Shown: piece after piece, positions 1-9,019 of the stretch
How positions within the stretch are numbered: the stretch's first letter is position 1
How the letters are laid out: every line of letters starts with the position of its first letter
NCBI GenBank assembly: GCA_009731375.1
Contig: BJOX01000053.1
Location: forward strand, 135,783 to 173,353
Reading direction: 5' to 3'
Length of the DNA stretch: 37,571 bases
From: Paulinella micropora
Taxonomy: Eukaryota > Cercozoa > Imbricatea > Euglyphida
Notes under the pieces: model-generated
What the model was told of the DNA's origin: nothing
What the model saw: only the letters and a program-made list of their open reading frames with translations
The model's database searches: none
Made by a program: the position numbers and the translations under genes

Positions 1-1947
1 CCATCACTCTCGCGCCGACCGACACCGCCAGGGCCGCCCGGTACGTGGCCATCGTAGTTGCTACTATCAAGGCAGGAGGGAGTTCTAGCTGGTGCGGAAT
101 CAACCACTGTGGCTTTGACTACACGTCGTGCCCCGCGATCAAGAACATAGCGGCGCCGCTCACCACCACCGACGCTGCCAACAAGGCCTACGTAGACGGG
201 CACACGCATACGTCGCCAATGACGATCGGCACCTCTACGATTGCGAGCACGGGGACGGTCGCGCTGAGTCTACCTAGCGCGCTGCCTGCCAGCACTTCTC
301 TGACGTCGCTGACCTCTGCAGGACAGCTAAGCGCCTCTGCGCTCAAGGTGCCTGCTGCGCTGCCCGGTAGCACGTCGCTAGTGACACTTGATTCTAGCGG
401 CCAGCTAGCGACAGGGGCTGCTAGCTCGCTGTCACTTAGCGGGGCGGGCGGCACCAGCACCCTTTCCGCTCCGGCTTCTGGTTCTTCTGCACTCCTGCTG
501 CCGACCGCGTTGCCGTCCAACACGTCCTTCGTTTCCCTGTCTAGCGGGGGGCAGCTAGCCGCCTCGTCTGTCAGAGTGCCTGCTAGCCTGCCCGGCTCGA
601 CGTCGCTGGTCACGCTAGACGGCAGCGGTAGCTTGGGTACGAGTGCCGTGACCTCGTTAACGCCGTACTCGTTCCCTGTCTGGAGCAACGCCTCGTCTAA
701 CNNNNNNNNNNTCCCAGAGCACTTCCACCACGGTCGTGACTTCTGGCTCGGTGGCGCTGCCGACCTGGACTTCCATGTCGGCCTATACGCCTACCACGGA
801 CCCTGACTGGGTGCTCAGCCACTCTTCCGCAGTTGTAGGCCAGGAGAGCTATAGAGTTTTCGATGGTGTCGCTGCCAATGGCTGGACTAGCCTCGGCAAC
901 TACAACTCGGACGGGAGTATCAACACTACCAACAACGCCGTTACCAACGTGGGCGGCAGCAACGTGTACGGCGAACACTTTACGCTCCAGCACCAGCGGC
1001 GCCGTTACAGAATCACGAGCATCGCGTTGACTAATACCTCTTCTCTCAGTAGCTCAACCAAAAGCTTCACGTTGGCGGGGTCGGACAATGGCAGTACCTG
1101 GACACTGGTCTGGTCCGGTAACTTCTCTTTTACCACGACGTTACAGACCCTGAACTCGAGCGCGCCCGCTTCGACCGCGTTCTATTACTACCACCGGTTT
1201 ATTGTCACTTCGACAAATTCGAGTACACAGGCCGCCGTGGGGACCTTTGCGCCTGTAGTTGAGTCCGAGGGCGTGTCGGCCACTGCCACGGGCCTCACGG
1301 GCGTGGATACGATCACGAGCGGCAAAGTCACCACGACGTTGCTGACCGCGCTGCCCTCCGCCGGCACGGACCGCGTGGTGCAGATCAACGACCTCGGGCA
1401 GTTCGAGCTGGGCACCTGGGACCGAGGCCACTGGCTGACGAGCGACACGGCCGTCTCTGTTAATAGTGGAACTGGCAGGAAGATCCTGGTCGATGGCGTA
1501 GTGAGGCTGGCGCCCGTGTACGGCAACATCACTGTAAGCAATGCTAACGGCTTCACGACCTGGCAGAACACGTCCGGTATGCCCAGGAAATGGCTGATCA
1601 CTGCCTCGTTCAAGTTTATTACTTCGGCAGCGGCTACCAACAACCCGCCGACCAGTGGCGCCTATTACGATGTCTGGGTCGAAAGGAATTCAGTGAGACC
1701 CGCCTCAAGCACCGGCGTACAGCAGACAGAAGGCAATTTTGAGGTAACAGGGGGCGCCCATGGGCTCTATAGCAACGGGCGGTACACTTCGCTAAGCCTG
1801 TCGGGTATCATGGAAGTGGCAGCGAACGAGTATATCTGGTTCGAGGCTTATGGCGACACACAAGGCGCTGTCACCTGGAAACTTGTTATTGGTGGGACGG
1901 CTGTTTATGAAAGGGGCAGAGTGACTATTACCGAGATCCCGGGCTGA
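1..1947 (+). CDS. Fibre/adhesin-like protein (5' partial, interrupted by a gap)
   Basis: The frame is already open at the left edge (from base 3), so the start lies outside the window. Reading rightward: a phage-tail-fibre-like linker (LTTTDAANKAYVD, about base 160-200); four imperfect repeats of 25-30 residues built on LP.S.PGSTSLVTLDSSGQL, probably a beta-structured shaft (250-660); a discoidin/F5-8C-like domain with a FDG motif and SFTLAGSDNGSTW (790-1250); and a C-terminal all-beta domain resembling a C1q/TNF-type trimeric head (1450-1945). The 10-N gap at 702-711 shifts the frame, but both sides read as one protein, with the downstream frame open from 712. The architecture suggests a secreted or virion-surface attachment fibre. 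The sequence shows the repeats and motifs; the attachment role is inferred. The gene ends 41 bases before the next start, in the same direction. Confidence 0.7.
702..711. other. Assembly gap (10 N) inside the fibre gene
   Basis: Ten N of arbitrary length. The reading frame differs by one on the two sides, so the true missing length is not 10 or the join is imprecise. No duplicated flank is visible here, unlike at 2037-2046. Confidence 0.95.
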
Positions 1948-1987
1948 TTTTTTTTCTTTCGAGTCTGTATTTTTTAATTAAAAAGAA
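1948..1987 (+). promoter_or_regulatory. AT-rich intergenic spacer
   Basis: Only 40 bases separate the fibre stop from the next ATG. The spacer holds a T9 run straight after the stop and a TTTTTTAATTAAAAAG stretch just before the ATG at 1988, with no Shine-Dalgarno motif. This resembles the compact AT-rich promoter/terminator spacers of large eukaryotic DNA viruses. Confidence 0.45.
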
Positions 1988-2334
1988 ATGGACGCGTTGC
2001 GACAAGCACTAGCTGAGAACGAGAACGAGCTGGCCANNNNNNNNNNGACGCGTTGCGACAAGCACTAGCTGAGAACGAGAACGAGCTGGCCACGTGCCTA
2101 GCCCGTCGCCGGATCCTGGCCGTAGAACGAGAGAAGTTACAGCTGCAGATCGCGCTGTGTGAAAAGGTCTGCTGTGACAAGGACATGCGCGAGCAAGTCA
2201 AGACGCTTATCCAACAGCAAGAAGAGGCCGAGGCGGCAGCAGCCGAGGCAGCCGCCCACGCGGCAGCAGCCGAGACCGAAATGGCTCTAGAAGAGACGGT
2301 CGTAGAGATGCTGCCAGACACCATCAATGGCTAG
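1988..2334 (+). CDS. Small Ala/Glu-rich coiled-coil protein (contains a gap artefact)
   Basis: The best start is the ATG at 1988, after the AT-rich spacer. The 46 bases at 1991-2036 reappear exactly at 2047-2092 on the other side of the 10-N gap, so the real gene has one copy and encodes roughly 95 residues. The protein is almost wholly helical: a heptad-like N-terminus (QALAENENELA), a middle section with three Cys (ALCEKVCCDKD), and an Ala/Glu-rich C-terminus. I do not recognise a family. Its TAG stop (2332-2334) shares the palindrome CTAG with the stop of the convergent ribonucleotide reductase gene. It may be a small structural or assembly protein of the same virus-like unit, but that is only inference from position. 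Confidence 0.6.
2037..2046. other. Assembly gap (10 N) with falsely duplicated flanks
   Basis: The 46 bases before and after the gap are identical (1991-2036 and 2047-2092). Two overlapping contigs were evidently joined with an arbitrary gap rather than merged. Confidence 0.9.
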
Positions 2335-3308
2335 AAGTCCTGGTCTAGGCCCCATTCCGGCTCCTTGGCCGGCGCCCGCGCGTACTCGCTCACTCTTTTC
2401 TCGAAAAAGTTGGTTTTGCCTACCACGCCTAGCTGCTCCATGAAGGGCAAGGGACACTTGGCCACCCCGTACAGCTTTTCGCTCAGGCCCAAGTTCTGCA
2501 GCAGGCCGTCGGCCACGAACTCGACGTACCGCTCCATCAGCGTCGCGTTCAGGCCTAGCAGGGCCACCGGCAGCGACTCGCTGATGAACCTCCGCTCGAC
2601 CTCGACACAGCCAGCGACAATCTGGAAAATGCGCGACATCTGCAGCTTGTTCGACACGTGGTGCTTGTACAAGTGGCACGCGAACAGGCCGTGCTGCGTC
2701 TCGTCCCGCGCAATAAACTCGTTGCTGGTACACAAGCCCTGCAGCAGGCCCGGGTGCTTTTGTTTCAGCCAAAAGATGGAGGCGAAAGAAGAGGCGAACT
2801 GGACAAGTTCAACGCAAGCGAACGCCACCAGGCGCTCGGCAAACGAAGACCGGGCCGGGTTGAGCCACTGCAGCGCCCATTTCGCTTTTTGGGCCACGGT
2901 CGGGACCTGTGTGATCGCATTGAACAGCTTGTCCTTCTCGTGCTGGTCGCTGATGATCGTGTCGATCAACAGGCTGTAGGTCCGCGAGTGTTCGGCCTCA
3001 TTAAAGATCTGGTAAGAATAAAAAAGTCTCGCTTCGGAATACTGCACCTCGGCCAAAAAATTAGAGGCCAGGTTTTCTTGGATGATGCCGTCCGAGCTAG
3101 CAAAGAAGCCCAGCACCATCTTAATAAAATGCTGCTCGTCCGCGCTCAGTTTCTTGAAATTGGCCTGTTCCCGGCTCAAGTCTAGCTCATCTGCTGTCCA
3201 GAACGACCGCAGGGAAGCTTCATAGAATGAATACAGGTCCGGACGCCGTATCGGGAAGAGACAAAATCGCGATGCTTCCGGCACGAGCATTTTTTCTTCA
3301 GTGTCCAT
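2331..3308 (-). CDS. Ribonucleoside-diphosphate reductase small subunit (class I, R2)
   Basis: This is a complete 325-residue R2 protein, which builds the diiron-tyrosyl radical needed by the large subunit to reduce ribonucleotides for DNA synthesis. The expected di-iron ligands are all present: D43 (ELD), E104 and H107 (NEAEH), E167 (ACVE), E203 and H206 (RDETQH). The radical tyrosine is Y111, in the HSRTY motif at the usual spacing. The C-terminal tail LDQDF matches the conserved acidic tail that docks on the large subunit. It lacks the long N-terminal extension of animal R2, and the length suits viral R2 proteins. It is transcribed divergently from the 115-residue gene across an AT-rich promoter and ends tail to tail with the coiled-coil gene, sharing a CTAG. 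No large-subunit gene lies in the window. Carrying its own R2 suits a large DNA virus. The family is certain; the viral origin is inferred. Confidence 0.93.
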   Translation of the reverse strand: MDTEEKMLVPEASRFCLFPIRRPDLYSFYEASLRSFWTADELDLSREQANFKKLSADEQHFIKMVLGFFASSDGIIQENLASNFLAEVQYSEARLFYSYQIFNEAEHSRTYSLLIDTIISDQHEKDKLFNAITQVPTVAQKAKWALQWLNPARSSFAERLVAFACVELVQFASSFASIFWLKQKHPGLLQGLCTSNEFIARDETQHGLFACHLYKHHVSNKLQMSRIFQIVAGCVEVERRFISESLPVALLGLNATLMERYVEFVADGLLQNLGLSEKLYGVAKCPLPFMEQLGVVGKTNFFEKRVSEYARAPAKEPEWGLDQDF

Positions 3309-3421
3309 AATTCGCTCGGCTGCCTGTTGTCCAGTTTCAGCAAGGCCATTTACTCTCTTTTAATACTATAAAGGGGAAAGAGGATATATGTTTTTCTTAT
3401 CGGTACAACAGAACAAAGAAC
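3309..3421. promoter_or_regulatory. Divergent AT-rich promoter region
   Basis: This 113-base spacer separates the two divergent starts. It is clearly more AT-rich than the flanking genes and contains TTTTAATACTATAAAGG and GGATATATG, which could be TATA-type elements serving the two directions. There is no ribosome-binding-site-like purine run before either ATG, which argues for a eukaryote-type transcription unit rather than a phage. Confidence 0.5.
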
Positions 3422-3769
3422 ATGTTGCAAAGACGTAAGACCGAACAGCGGCTGATGCCCTCGTCACCAGAGTCCATCACCGTAACCTCGCACGAGCTCG
3501 CACTCGAGCTCAAGCGCAGCTACAGCGATTTCTCTTGGCAGAGCGTGCCGCAGCTCATTGTTCACGGGGTCAAGTACCTCGCTCTCTATACTAACCACAC
3601 GGGCGAGGAGAAGAAGCAGATCCTCATTTCAGTCCTCGTCGACTTGTGTCCCGACGACAACGTGGACAAGCTCATCCCGCCCGTGGTCGATGTCATCTGG
3701 GAGCTCGTGAAGGCCGCCCTCGCTTCCAACTGCTGCGAGCTGTGTCCCAAGGTCTGCACGGTCATGTAG
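3422..3769 (+). CDS. Unidentified 115-residue protein
   Basis: Complete small ORF starting at the ATG after the divergent promoter. The N-terminus is polar. The body looks helical, with conserved-looking blocks SWQSVPQLIVHGVKYL, GEEKKQILISVLVDL and DDNVDKLIPPVVDVIWELVK. The tail has five Cys (NCCELCPKVCTVM) and could bind metal or form disulfides. I have the impression that small proteins of this pattern occur in large DNA viruses of eukaryotes, but I cannot name the family or a function. The codon composition is GC-rich like its neighbours. It overlaps the probable true 3' end of the convergent membrane-protein gene by about 8 bases. Confidence 0.65.
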   Translation: MLQRRKTEQRLMPSSPESITVTSHELALELKRSYSDFSWQSVPQLIVHGVKYLALYTNHTGEEKKQILISVLVDLCPDDNVDKLIPPVVDVIWELVKAALASNCCELCPKVCTVM

Positions 3770-4435
3770 GCATCGGGATCAAGTGCCTGCCCAGCGTCAC
3801 GGGCGTGCCGTGGTGGATCCTGACCGGTTCGCCGCTCGTCACCATCTGCGCGCGCGCTTTGGCCAGCTTCTCGCGGTCCAGGCGGTGCGCCCACAGCACC
3901 ACGCCCGGTATACTTGCTCGTTCGAACGCACTTTCTCCAGGGCCATGGTAATCTTGACCAGCAGCACGTCCGCCGCTAATCTGAATCGTCTTTTTTTAGC
4001 CATCTCGACTGATAGCTCGTTCTTGACCATTTCAAAGAGGATCTCGCAGGAGAAGTGGCGCTCTGCTTTCTGCCTAAAGTTGAAAAAGCTGTTGGTGCCG
4101 GAGACGATGGCTACTACGATCAGGCAGGTCACGCTGACCCAGTCGTAGCCCGCCCGGCCCGCTCCACACGCCTTGAAGCCGAAATTTCCCACGATAACGG
4201 AACAGATCGCAGGCACGATCGTAGACAGCAAGCCAAACAACAGAAAACGGTTGTAGTAGTAGTAGCCGGCCGAGTTGTTGAGGCGCGCGTGCAGGGCACA
4301 CTCGTCCACTACGCTGGCAAAATATTGCTCGTGCCTCGAATGCCACTTCTCTTCCTCTCGCTTGACGTCGCTGTCGTCCGAGTCATGGTTGTCGCTCGAC
4401 TGCGACCGCATCGCCAGGATTTTATCCTCGTCCAT
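3762..4435 (-). pseudogene. Two-TM protein of SLATT/DUF4231-like type, frameshifted near its C-terminus
   Basis: Chosen start: ATG at 4435, just below a T10 run. The N-terminus is acidic and Ser/Asp-rich (cytosolic). Two hydrophobic helices follow (around NRFLLFGLLSTIVPAICSVIVG and WVSVTCLIVVAIVSG), then a helical tail beginning FNFRQKAERHF and rich in KR/E. Two adjacent helices followed by an F.FR..AE.H motif and a long amphipathic tail are what SLATT/DUF4231-type proteins look like. Members of that broad class are thought to be membrane effectors, but nothing here proves a function. The frame from 4435 stops at 3839, yet the other frame from about 3925 to 3762 reads as a sensible tail (VVLWAHRLDREKLAKAR). 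A one-base indel near 3920 therefore breaks the gene, by mutation or consensus error. Confidence 0.55.
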
Positions 4436-4508
4436 CTTTACTTTTGGTGGTGGGAAACTGCAAGATTTAAAAAAAAAATGTGCGATTGCTGGGCAGGCGG
4501 CCACTCTA

Positions 4509-4784
4509 TCAGCAACCGGCTTTCGACAGCAGCATCTCCCAGTCCGCCCCATTCAAGTCCACCTTGTCCCTGGTGTCAGGATTGCACACCTGAAGGTGCA
4601 AGTACTTCGTCAGCGTCGAAAACACCACGTACTGGTCGTGCCGGTCCTGCGCCGACGACTGGTAGCCACCCGAACTCGCGAGGAAAGGAATGATCAGGCT
4701 GCCCGATTGCACTTTCGTGCCGCGCGAGACCGCGCCCGTCAGCGACACTTCCTCGTAGTTGCCGCCCGTCGAGTAGGCCAAGCT
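4509..4784 (-). CDS. C-terminal fragment of an unidentified protein, truncated by the gap
   Basis: About 91 residues in the minus frame run from the gap edge to a TGA at 4509-4511. The region is beta-rich in appearance (SLTGAVSRGTKVQSGSLIIP, QYVVFSTLTKYLHLQV) and ends VDLNGADWEMLL followed by a short tail. A final LNG..WE.LL strand recalls the C-termini of jelly-roll minor capsid/penton proteins of some DNA viruses, but I cannot confirm this from 91 residues. The rest lies in the 837-base gap. The frame also stays formally open beyond the gap up to 5777, in AT-rich sequence without a convincing start, so I do not extend the gene there. Confidence 0.5.
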   Translation of the reverse strand, partial: SLAYSTGGNYEEVSLTGAVSRGTKVQSGSLIIPFLASSGGYQSSAQDRHDQYVVFSTLTKYLHLQVCNPDTRDKVDLNGADWEMLLSKAGC

Positions 4785-5621
4785 NNNNNNNNNNNNNNNN
4801 NNNNNNNNNNNNNNNNNNNNNNNNNNNNNNNNNNNNNNNNNNNNNNNNNNNNNNNNNNNNNNNNNNNNNNNNNNNNNNNNNNNNNNNNNNNNNNNNNNNN
4901 NNNNNNNNNNNNNNNNNNNNNNNNNNNNNNNNNNNNNNNNNNNNNNNNNNNNNNNNNNNNNNNNNNNNNNNNNNNNNNNNNNNNNNNNNNNNNNNNNNNN
5001 NNNNNNNNNNNNNNNNNNNNNNNNNNNNNNNNNNNNNNNNNNNNNNNNNNNNNNNNNNNNNNNNNNNNNNNNNNNNNNNNNNNNNNNNNNNNNNNNNNNN
5101 NNNNNNNNNNNNNNNNNNNNNNNNNNNNNNNNNNNNNNNNNNNNNNNNNNNNNNNNNNNNNNNNNNNNNNNNNNNNNNNNNNNNNNNNNNNNNNNNNNNN
5201 NNNNNNNNNNNNNNNNNNNNNNNNNNNNNNNNNNNNNNNNNNNNNNNNNNNNNNNNNNNNNNNNNNNNNNNNNNNNNNNNNNNNNNNNNNNNNNNNNNNN
5301 NNNNNNNNNNNNNNNNNNNNNNNNNNNNNNNNNNNNNNNNNNNNNNNNNNNNNNNNNNNNNNNNNNNNNNNNNNNNNNNNNNNNNNNNNNNNNNNNNNNN
5401 NNNNNNNNNNNNNNNNNNNNNNNNNNNNNNNNNNNNNNNNNNNNNNNNNNNNNNNNNNNNNNNNNNNNNNNNNNNNNNNNNNNNNNNNNNNNNNNNNNNN
5501 NNNNNNNNNNNNNNNNNNNNNNNNNNNNNNNNNNNNNNNNNNNNNNNNNNNNNNNNNNNNNNNNNNNNNNNNNNNNNNNNNNNNNNNNNNNNNNNNNNNN
5601 NNNNNNNNNNNNNNNNNNNNN
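4785..5621. other. Assembly gap of 837 N
   Basis: The largest gap. GC-rich virus-like sequence ends on its left side and AT-rich host-like sequence begins on its right, so continuity across the composition change is not demonstrated by this sequence. Confidence 0.98.
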
Positions 5622-5709
5622 TGAGAAACTCGCTGTTTCAAGGAGTCTGTATCGGTTATGATCAATAAAATTATTTTCTTTTGCCTCTGTTTTTTCCTTC
5701 TTACCTTTT

Positions 5710-5780
5710 ACCTGGAGGGGAAGGTAGGTAAAGGGAGAGGGTAGCAAAATAGTGTTTGTGTGAGCAAAGCACAACACAAC
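5710..5780 (+). repeat. 71-bp direct repeat, left copy
   Basis: Matches 7982-8052 at 70 of 71 positions (GGA versus GTA near the start). It begins ACCTGGAGGGGAAGGTAGG and ends GCAAAGCACAACACAAC. The two copies bracket 2.2 kb of non-coding sequence. Confidence 0.9.
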
Positions 5781-7981
5781 ACCTATTTTGCAACCTCAGA
5801 CCGGAACGTAACAAGTGCCTGAATTTCGGTAATGATATGATCTTAAAGATGATATTTCGACAAACATATTTGTTGCGTTAGCGCTGATAGTACGTGATTG
5901 GAGTATAAACTGCAACTTTTGTGGCAATACAGCCGTTCCGGCCTAAAATACACTAAGAAATTCTTGAAAGTGGCTCATCTTTAGCCACTCTAAATAATCC
6001 GAACTAAATGAAATTATGTTTGAGAACATCTAGATAAAGTTGCGACATGGTCGCGCAAGTAAAAGAAGATGATTTGACGCTTATAGTGTTCTCGTCACTT
6101 TCGCAAGTTCCTCGAACACAAGAAGAGCAATTCTTGTTTCGAGTGTTCTTTTATTCCCACCCGCCCACCCTTTGCCACTATATAATTCCATATGAGCTTT
6201 GTTATTTGCAAACATGATACAGGACGGGCTGGTCTGGGAGAAAAGACAAGTGATAAGATAAGAACTGGCGATACGGTAGTTGTGGTGCAAGTAACTGCGC
6301 TGGATGGTTGAAATTGCTTGTGAAAGGTGCTGATTTGTGTATTTGGGGAACGGGAAAAGGAACCGGGACCGATTGGAAAGTTGTCGGACTGGATCGCGTG
6401 ATCACAGGTGGCGTTTTTGATAGTGACGTGGGTAGAAAAATATAATAATATTAAGGAAGAATTTCGAACAACGTAGAGATTTTATGTCGGTTATGGGTCC
6501 CTGACTATAGGAGGTGTTTCCGATTAGTAATTTAGATAGTATCTGAATTTTTGGATCGATGAATTGTTGGGTTGATGAATGTTACGGTTGTGATATGTTG
6601 ACTTTTGTTTTTGTTTTTGTTGTCATATTTTGAAAATTATTTTCGTAATCACTTTTTGTGCTATTTTTTGCCAGTACATAAACAGGCATGAGTAAAAACC
6701 GTTTAATACCTCAAGTTCAATTTGAGGACGCGTTTGAGCACGGTAAAGGGTCCTGCACACATGGACAGGTTGTATTGGAAGGTCAGGTAAAGCAGTAGTA
6801 CCTGTTTGTGTGAGCGCGTTGTCGGCTCGAAGCTTCAGCTGATTGATACGTAGTGCAGGTGTTGCCAATGTGAGTATGCGTTGTGGTGACATAATGTACT
6901 TTAACAAGGGTTGAAGTGTGTGTATGTAGAAATATCACTGACACAGTGTGTGGATGTTCGCGAGGTCGGGGCGTAAGTGCGTGCGAGTCATTCTATTATA
7001 GAGTGGGGAATATGTTTGACAGTGGTAGTGACTGGCTAAGGACTGCCGTTATATGGTGTGGCTGATGCTTGTTATTGTCAGGTGTCACTGTAGTTTGGAT
7101 TTATATTCATCTGGAGGTGGTGTGAAGTGAGTTAGTGCATGTTCCTTATGCGTTCCTTGTGGTAGGTAGTGTGCTGTATTGTGATATCGATGCGTAGTGT
7201 GACGATGGTAAGTATGATGAGTGTGCTTGAATGAGGCACTGTGAGTATATTGATAAGTCTGCTAACGTTATTTATTGAATGACTAGTTGTGTGGTTGTCC
7301 AAAGAGATGTGTAGGGGTGTGGTACTTTGAATGTGTGTATGATGATCGGTATGCATATTTGGACAACGATGTTCATGACGGTGATGATAGTACTGTGGTA
7401 CGCTATTTTGCTTGTTTTATGTGGTGATATCGTTTTTGAATGTGGTTGCTACTGTTTGGGTTACTGGCTCATGTAGGAGTTTCATATAGCATTTATAATT
7501 ATTTCTGTGTTGGTTGACTGGGTGGTGATCATGAGTTCCGTTGCCTGCTTTGGAGTGTTGTGAGAGACGTGTGTTGTATGCTGTACGTGTTTATGCTTAT
7601 TACTGTGAGCACATGTGTTGCTCTCTTGCATTTCTGTGCTTTCTTGCCTTGGTGGGCTGTGTGTGTGAGAATATAGATCGTGAGGTGACTGGATCTAGTT
7701 ATGATTACATTTTATATATTATCATTCTATTGTTCTTATTTTGATCATTGCGTGTGGCAAAACTGGGATATATACCAGCGCTTATTACTGTGATTTGTGT
7801 ATAAGTACAGTGATAATTATGTATTATTGAATCGGTGAGCATTATTACATAGAGAAACATGATTGTTGAGTGTCCGTTGTGAATTTATTTCGAGTCTAGA
7901 TAGAATAGAAATAGGCAGAATTTAGGCAGTTGTAGTGGTAGGATAGAAACCCCAAACCAGGTTCGTCCTTATTATGGAACA
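5781..7981. other. AT/GT-rich segment between the direct repeats, no convincing gene
   Basis: About 2.2 kb with no ORF over 100 codons that resembles a protein. The left third is plain AT-rich sequence. From about 6900 the plus strand becomes T/G-rich (A/C-rich on minus), similar in composition to the LINE at 13-17 kb, so decayed LINE sequence is possible though I could not align it. A hypothetical 94-codon minus-strand ORF at 6623-6907 has no recognisable features. Confidence 0.5.
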
Positions 7982-8052
7982 ACCTGTAGGGGAAGGTAGG
8001 TAAAGGGAGAGGGTAGCAAAATAGTGTTTGTGTGAGCAAAGCACAACACAAC
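7982..8052 (+). repeat. 71-bp direct repeat, right copy
   Basis: Second copy of the repeat at 5710-5780, with one mismatch. It ends 41 bases before the left terminal inverted repeat of the transposon at 8094. Confidence 0.9.
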
Positions 8053-8093
8053 GTCTGACGGGTGTACCCAGCCACCACACCCATGTTTTCAGG

Positions 8094-8140
8094 CCTAGCC
8101 ACTCACACGCAAAAGTCGGTCTTTTTCAAAAAGTCGGTCC
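8094..8140 (+). repeat. Left terminal inverted repeat
   Basis: It pairs with 11898-11944 in inverted orientation. Contains AAAAGTCGGTC twice, as AAAAGTCGGTCTTTTT followed by CAAAAAGTCGGTCC. Confidence 0.88.
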
Positions 8141-9019
8141 GTTGATTTTTAGCTCAGACGGTGATGACTTTGAGGTTATTATTTGTAGGAACGCGAGGTC
8201 GGATTGAGGAGCGGTTGACACCATTCGAAAGCGAATGAGACGTAGATTTATATTACATAATTTTCATGTTGAAAAGTCAAGATGATGAGAAGAAAATAGT
8301 TTTAAAATTTAACATCTTAATTTCATAAATACAAAATTACTTTGAAAAACTAAGAACTCGAAGAGAAATTAAGAATTTGACAGCAGATTTCGATTAATTT
8401 AAGTAAAGGAACTCATGCTATTTCTATTGTATTATTTTCAGAAGAATCGCATGTGCGTAACGTACTTAATTTTTTTTCAAAAATGAATTGATTTTCTAGT
8501 AAGAAACCAATATTTTTAATTAATTTTCAAGTTTAACAAACTGCCGTCCAGACCAAGCTCGAAATTGAAATTAAGTGTATTCTTCAATAATGACTTGAAA
8601 AATCTTTCTGAATAGGTTTTACTGATTATTAAAGAACGATACAATACTCAGTGACACTAGTATTAATAGATAGCAAATTTGACTGTAATATTATATTACT
8701 GTAGCAATTAGCCAAAGCTCGAGATATGTATACTGTCTAGCACTATAATTTCCTCGATAGAATCAAGGAAACAATGAAAAATATGTACATGACGTATACA
8801 TGATTTGTAGTATTGTTAATACAAAAAATTCAAGCATGAGGTTACGACTGGCCATAGCTAGGATAGGAAAAAACAATAGGAATTTTGAATTGAAATCGAG
8901 CCAGTCTTGGACCTTCACTACATGTTGAGTTGCTAGAATGTATGATAATAGTTATGTATTTCTATTTAGATGCTTTGAGTCCTGAGTTATGAATAGAATA
9001 TGAGAAAAAGAATCGATAG

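Noticed and set aside
1-4784. Bacteriophage origin of the left cluster, suggested by the tail-fibre motif
   Set aside because: There are no Shine-Dalgarno sites, the spacers are AT-rich with TATA-like boxes, and the R2 and two-TM proteins look like those of eukaryotic large DNA viruses.
4509-5777. A 422-codon minus-strand gene running through the large gap
   Set aside because: The openness comes from N bases. The right-hand part is AT-rich without a credible start, so only the 91 codons left of the gap are supported.
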